From contig JAHJLB010000058.1 in assembly GCA_018822105.1 (NCBI GenBank), forward strand, positions 1-41,670: a DNA stretch of 41,670 nucleotides, in the 5' to 3' direction. Made by a program: the position numbers and the translations under genes. The notes beneath the pieces are model-generated. The model saw only the letters and a program-made list of their open reading frames with translations, was not told the origin of the DNA and ran no database searches. The stretch is from Pseudomonadota bacterium. Its GTDB lineage: Bacteria; Desulfobacterota; Desulfovibrionia; Desulfovibrionales; Desulfovibrionaceae. Each line of letters begins with the position of its first letter. Position 1 is the stretch's first letter. Positions 38,412 to 41,670 of the stretch are shown here, one piece after another.

Positions 38412-40217
38412 TCACTCCTTCCCCTGAGGCGACAGACGGTTTTGATCCGGCTCGCGCACCAGGGTGATAGGGTCCGTACCTACAACACAGGCCTCCCAGG
38501 TGCCGGGCGCTTCATCCATCCCTCTGGATATATCCGCAGTCATTTTGAAATTGCACTGCGCGAATAATCCGGGGGTTTCTATCACAAAGTGGAGGGTGGC
38601 CCCATTAAGCCTGACTCCGCTGACACCTACCACGTTTTTGTCGCAGTTGAACTGGCCAGAGTGCGTGGCCCCAAGCACGCCATCCGTAAGGAAGAACCTG
38701 ACCAGAAACTTGTTTGACCCGCAACCCATGAATCTGCCGGACTCCCAGCGGACGGAATACACGCCTGCAAGCCGGGCCTTCAGCTCGAGCCCGCCAACCA
38801 GTACTCCCGCGTAGCTTCCTCGTTCGGATTCCTGCACAAGTGACTGATAGCCGCGCAAAGAAGCCTCAACTTGGTCGTACTGACGACGTTTGAGTTGCAC
38901 TGTGGCCTGGCACAGAGCAAGCAATGCCTTGTCGACGCCTTCGTCTGCCGCCCGGCTGAACTGGTAGGCCGCATCCTGGCCACCCTCCAGCCCCAGCAAA
39001 AGTCCTCTCGCGAGGCGCACGTTGGCTGTCTGGATATTTGACTCTGAAAGCCGCCTTGCCTGATATCTAGCGTCGGCGTCCTTTCCGGAGAATACGAGGG
39101 CGACCACCAATCCGGCGCGCGCGTCGACGTCCGCGGGATCACCCTGCACGACGCGTTCGAAGTAGGTGCGAGCATCAGGCATCCCGGCCCTGGCGAGTTG
39201 AGCAAACTGCGCCGCATGGGCGTTAGAAGATGCCCCGGGTGCGACTTGCGGAGTTTGCTTGGGACGAGGGGCCATGGCAAGCAGTTTCGCCTGCTCCACC
39301 TGTAAGCGCTCAGCCTCCAGGCGGCCCTTCTTGGCCTGGATGGCCTGCATCTGCGCCAGTTCCTCCTTTTCCAGCTTGAGACGCGCTGCCTCGTCGGCCA
39401 AACGCTTTTCCTCGGCCTTAACGTCAAACTTTGAAGGAACCGCCTGCATTGGCGCCATTGGCTCCGCCGGCGCGCCCTGCTGGTTGAAGTAGAAGTCGCC
39501 GGTGAGGCTCGACGACTCCCAGGGGGTCTGCTTCCTGCCCGTGTCGTTCAGCACGCCGATGCGCACCTTTTTCATGGCGTTTTCGATGGTCTGGCCGGGC
39601 ACGCGCATCTCGCGCAGCAAGTGCTGGGTATAGACGCCGTTGCGGCCGCTACCGTCCGCCGCCACGCTGTCCGGGGCCGTGGCATAGCCAATGAGCGTGC
39701 CCGTGGGCGCGTCCATCTTGGCCAGGCCGGAATCCGCACTGCGCCAGGAGCGGGCGAAGGGATTGTTGCGGCAGGCGTCGAGCAGCACGATATTCAGGCC
39801 GTTGCCCGCGTTCTCCATGCGGCCCAGCACGCGGCCCGCGTCCAGGCACAGGCTCTTCACGTCCTGCTCCACGCTAATGCGCGCATCCACGGGCACGAGG
39901 TAGTTGACTCCCTTCACCTGTAGTCCGTGTCCAGCAAAAAAGAAAAGCCCGGTTCCGCCTCGTTTGAGGCTCTTCCAGAACTCGTCCAGGGCGTCCTCCA
40001 TCTGGCGCAGCCCGGCGTTCTCGCGCGCTATGACCTCGAAGCCCAGGCTCTTCAGGGCGTTCGCCATGTCCCGGGCGTCGTTGACTGGGTTCTTGAGCGG
40101 GGCAGTGGGGTACGCCCCGTTGCCGATGACCAGGGCCACGCGGCGTTCGGCGTGGGCAACGCCGGCAAGGAGGGAGACGAAGCACAGGGTGGCAAGCAGA
40201 AGACCGGCTACGCGCAT
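38412..40217 (-). CDS. Secreted caspase-family protease (C14) with coiled coil and C-terminal domain
   Basis: This 601-residue protein starts at the ATG at 40217, GGAGG five bases upstream. A signal peptide ends at about residue 23 (AHA). The caspase p20 domain covers about 25-230: 'RVALVIGNGAYPTAPLKNPVNDARDMANAL', catalytic His97 in 'LFFFAGHGLQV' and Cys149 in 'IVLLDACRNNPF', as in bacterial metacaspase-like proteins. A charged coiled coil follows at about 265-315, then TPR-like helices (340-460) and a C-terminal domain (about 480-601) with four spaced Cys. Bacterial members cleave after basic residues in known cases. GC content falls toward the C-terminal end. Location outside the cytoplasm is unusual for a programmed-death role. 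Confidence 0.88.
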   Translation of the reverse strand: MRVAGLLLATLCFVSLLAGVAHAERRVALVIGNGAYPTAPLKNPVNDARDMANALKSLGFEVIARENAGLRQMEDALDEFWKSLKRGGTGLFFFAGHGLQVKGVNYLVPVDARISVEQDVKSLCLDAGRVLGRMENAGNGLNIVLLDACRNNPFARSWRSADSGLAKMDAPTGTLIGYATAPDSVAADGSGRNGVYTQHLLREMRVPGQTIENAMKKVRIGVLNDTGRKQTPWESSSLTGDFYFNQQGAPAEPMAPMQAVPSKFDVKAEEKRLADEAARLKLEKEELAQMQAIQAKKGRLEAERLQVEQAKLLAMAPRPKQTPQVAPGASSNAHAAQFAQLARAGMPDARTYFERVVQGDPADVDARAGLVVALVFSGKDADARYQARRLSESNIQTANVRLARGLLLGLEGGQDAAYQFSRAADEGVDKALLALCQATVQLKRRQYDQVEASLRGYQSLVQESERGSYAGVLVGGLELKARLAGVYSVRWESGRFMGCGSNKFLVRFFLTDGVLGATHSGQFNCDKNVVGVSGVRLNGATLHFVIETPGLFAQCNFKMTADISRGMDEAPGTWEACVVGTDPITLVREPDQNRLSPQGKE

Positions 40218-40516
40218 GTACACCTCCAGATATCGGGAGCGATATCAAAGAGGAAGAATGGACACAAGCCTTGTCGAAACCTATGCCATTACAGTGTGCG
40301 CAGTGTGTTTCCGGGTAGATCAGATCAAGAGTATGCTATTTGTTCTTTTTGGCGGGGTCCAGGGGCGGAGCCCCTGCGCTGGGCCTACCGAGTGGTCTTG
40401 ACGCTGCCGCGCGTAGCCCGGCGGTAGACCACGCGCTCGTACCCGCCCGAGAGCCCGCCCCCCGCATCAGTCCTGGAATTCCCGTTGTCGGCCAGGAGGA
40501 TGCCTTGAAGGCCGGA
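40218..40516. other. 299-base gap upstream of the caspase-like gene
   Basis: This gap contains the GATATCG repeat, direct repeats CAGTGTG (40292-40298 and 40301-40307), and a hairpin CAGGGGC-GGA-GCCCCTG (40360-40376). The minus frame just after the upstream gene's stop stays open for 44 codons. No complete gene is supported. Confidence 0.5.
40229..40246 (-). promoter_or_regulatory. Inverted repeat in the caspase-gene leader
   Basis: GATATCG-GGAG-CGATATC is a perfect 7-4-7 inverted repeat touching the ribosome site. It may be an operator or a translation-limiting hairpin. Confidence 0.5.
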
Positions 40517-41302
40517 CTACATGTCGTACAGCTTCCACACGTGGAACGCGCTCACCCGACCGCCGACAAACCAGACGTCCATGGAGTGCTGGATGCCTCC
40601 GGGCTTGGCCTGCACGTCCTTGGGCCAGTTCCAGCGGGTGATGAGGAACTCGGGGGTAAACTGAATGTCCCCGAGCGCGCCATACTCATACGCGTCCTTC
40701 GTTTTCCACAAGGGCTTGCCCAATACTGCCTCCACCTCGGCGCGCGTCATACCAAGCTTCAGGCCGCTCTGGGTGGCCAGTCCGGCGTGGATGCCCTGGG
40801 AGGGAACAAAACGCTTGAGGTATGGACGGTACTCCTTGGGAAGCACCGAGGGGCTGAAGCAGATCAGGACGCCGGTAACATGATCTGGAGGTTCAAGATC
40901 GGGCACGCCCAGTTGGACCACAACGACCGTGCTGTCGCCCGGCTGGTTTGAGACGAACCCGAGGTTGTAAAGGGACTTACGCCAATCGGGAAGGCGCGCT
41001 GCCGCGCCCAACAAGGTATGGAGCGACTGTCTTGTGTCGTCGCCTACGCGCAGGACGCCCTGCCCATCCGCGCCCAGGCCCGTGAGGATCATGTGCCCGG
41101 GCTTGAGCAGCCGCTCCAGAAGAGCCTTGCCTTCTGTTGGAGGAAGCCTGTCGTGCGTGCGGCCTTTTGTTGCCGGAGTCGAGAGCAGATATTCTCCATC
41201 GTAGAAGTGGACATATGAGCCTGCCGCGCAAGTCGCCCCGCCCAGGACGAGGGCGCAGAGGACAGCAAGCAGATGGCAGATGGTGAGATTACCTTTCCAC
41301 AC
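40517..41302 (-). CDS. Secreted unknown protein overlapping the Tlde1-like gene (candidate immunity protein)
   Basis: This 261-residue protein starts at the GTG at 41302, placed by GGGGAGG upstream, and overlaps the end of the Tlde1-like gene by 14 bases. A signal peptide 'ICHLLAVLCALVLGGATCAAG' predicts periplasmic location; a Cys near its end leaves a lipoprotein possible. The mature part has 'YDGEYLLSTPATKGRTHDRLPPTEGKALLERLL' in outline, 'DSTVVVVQLGVPDLEPPDHVTGVLICFSPS', and a late 'SGLKLGMTRAEVEAVLGKPLWKT', which recalls the 'GMT..EV...LG.P' motif of SmpA/BamE-like folds. I recognise no full-length family. Overlap with a periplasm-acting toxin domain makes an immunity role plausible (inference). 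Confidence 0.65.
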   Translation of the reverse strand: MWKGNLTICHLLAVLCALVLGGATCAAGSYVHFYDGEYLLSTPATKGRTHDRLPPTEGKALLERLLKPGHMILTGLGADGQGVLRVGDDTRQSLHTLLGAAARLPDWRKSLYNLGFVSNQPGDSTVVVVQLGVPDLEPPDHVTGVLICFSPSVLPKEYRPYLKRFVPSQGIHAGLATQSGLKLGMTRAEVEAVLGKPLWKTKDAYEYGALGDIQFTPEFLITRWNWPKDVQAKPGGIQHSMDVWFVGGRVSAFHVWKLYDM

Positions 41303-41670
41303 GTAACCACCTCCCCTCAAACTTACCCAAAGCAACGCGATCATTCTTCCCCAGAGCAATACAGCCCTCCGAATCGCCTCGACCCCTTCTGGCCTCATCC
41401 CGAGCCTGCGCATGGATGTAGAAGCTGTCCGGGTCACGGCCTAACGCCTCGACACGCTTTCGAGTCTCGTCGTCGGGCGTCAGCTTGTACGATGGTTCGG
41501 GCCATTTGTTGGTTTTGACCTCCTCCATCCGCCAATTGCCTTGCGGAATCGGCCCCACGCCCTTGATGCCCTCGGCGTTCGTGTTGTTTTTCCCTTCCTT
41601 TTGCCCGGCGTAGCCCGTCCCCAGGTGAGCGCCGTCAGGTCCGGTCAGGTTTCCGGACTTATGGCTGTAC
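41289..41670 (-). CDS. Tlde1 (DUF2778)-type toxin domain, N-terminus cut by the window edge
   Basis: The frame enters from the right edge and stops at 41289, giving 126 visible residues. They match the Tlde1 domain of type VI secretion effectors, an L,D-transpeptidase-like fold that attacks peptidoglycan tetrapeptides in the periplasm. The order is 'YSHKSGNLTGPDGAHLGTGYAG', 'GKNNTN', 'VGPIPQGNWRM', 'SYKLTPDD', then the catalytic region 'RDPDSFYIHAQAR' (His) and 'SEGCIAL' (Cys). Both catalytic residues are present. What precedes the domain is outside the window, so an attached PAAR/VgrG/Rhs or signal sequence cannot be judged. The downstream gene starts within its last codons. Confidence 0.8.
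   Translation of the reverse strand, partial: YSHKSGNLTGPDGAHLGTGYAGQKEGKNNTNAEGIKGVGPIPQGNWRMEEVKTNKWPEPSYKLTPDDETRKRVEALGRDPDSFYIHAQARDEARRGRGDSEGCIALGKNDRVALGKFEGRWLRVER

Noticed and set aside
36397-38415. Long minus-strand frame covering the argB and mobB region, starting with a GTG at 38415 next to the caspase stop
   Set aside because: Over argB and mobB it is an Arg/Pro/His-rich shadow in another frame. The first 60 codons in the gap match nothing I know.

Overview
The window is GC-rich DNA of bacterial chromosomal type. I infer a member of the Desulfovibrionales (Desulfobacterota). The reasons are the gene order ffh-rpsP-khpA-rimM-trmD-rplS-rnhB-yraN, a TrmD carrying a second C-terminal SPOUT methyltransferase domain, an OFA-type MFS carrier, a MobB protein with an added Fe-S motif, and many cyclic-di-GMP proteins with Cys-rich sensor parts. 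No rRNA, tRNA, CRISPR array, transposase or integrase was found.

Layout. 1-5365 (+ strand): the end of a phenylacetate-CoA-ligase-like gene, a ChaN/PDZ lipoprotein coupled to mutM, an OFA transporter, an acyl-CoA thioesterase and a glycosyltransferase-like protein. 5362-6387 (-): a fatty acid desaturase with its own sigma70-type promoter. 6587-12556 (-): the SRP/ribosome/tRNA-modification operon, running ffh, rpsP, khpA, rimM, an unknown 98-residue ORF, trmD, rplS, rnhB, yraN. 12675-15426 (-): a membrane protein with a degenerate GGDEF domain, two small unknown genes and a CI/LexA-like regulator. The regulator faces an unusually AT-rich 500-bp gap. 15925-25017 (+): a phosphohexomutase, a MacA-like adaptor with an ABC ATPase but no permease, a large Cys-rich sensor diguanylate cyclase, a run of tandem hairpin repeats, an Elp3-like radical SAM protein and a divergent ATP-type PEP carboxykinase.

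25101-31601 holds mostly small or unknown genes: a 78-residue protein, an O-methyltransferase, a PEGA lipoprotein, a three-TM membrane protein and two small secreted charged proteins, one behind a good sigma54 promoter match. 30349-32903 (-) is a tight HD-GYP / bacteriohemerythrin / secreted-protein operon, suggesting oxygen- or redox-linked c-di-GMP turnover. 33132-38084 (-) is a biosynthetic operon (argB, mobB-FeS, moeA, panB, nucleoside-recognition membrane protein) behind a TTGACA-type promoter.

38412-41670 (-) looks like accessory DNA of lower GC. It holds a secreted caspase-like protease, a secreted unknown protein and, running off the window edge, a Tlde1 (DUF2778)-type L,D-transpeptidase-fold toxin domain whose end overlaps the secreted gene. 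The toxin / overlapping secreted partner pair is the best candidate here for an undescribed effector-immunity module. Three c-di-GMP proteins within about 20 kb (one active GGEEF, one degenerate GGDEF that keeps its inhibitory site, one HD-GYP) are the other notable theme.
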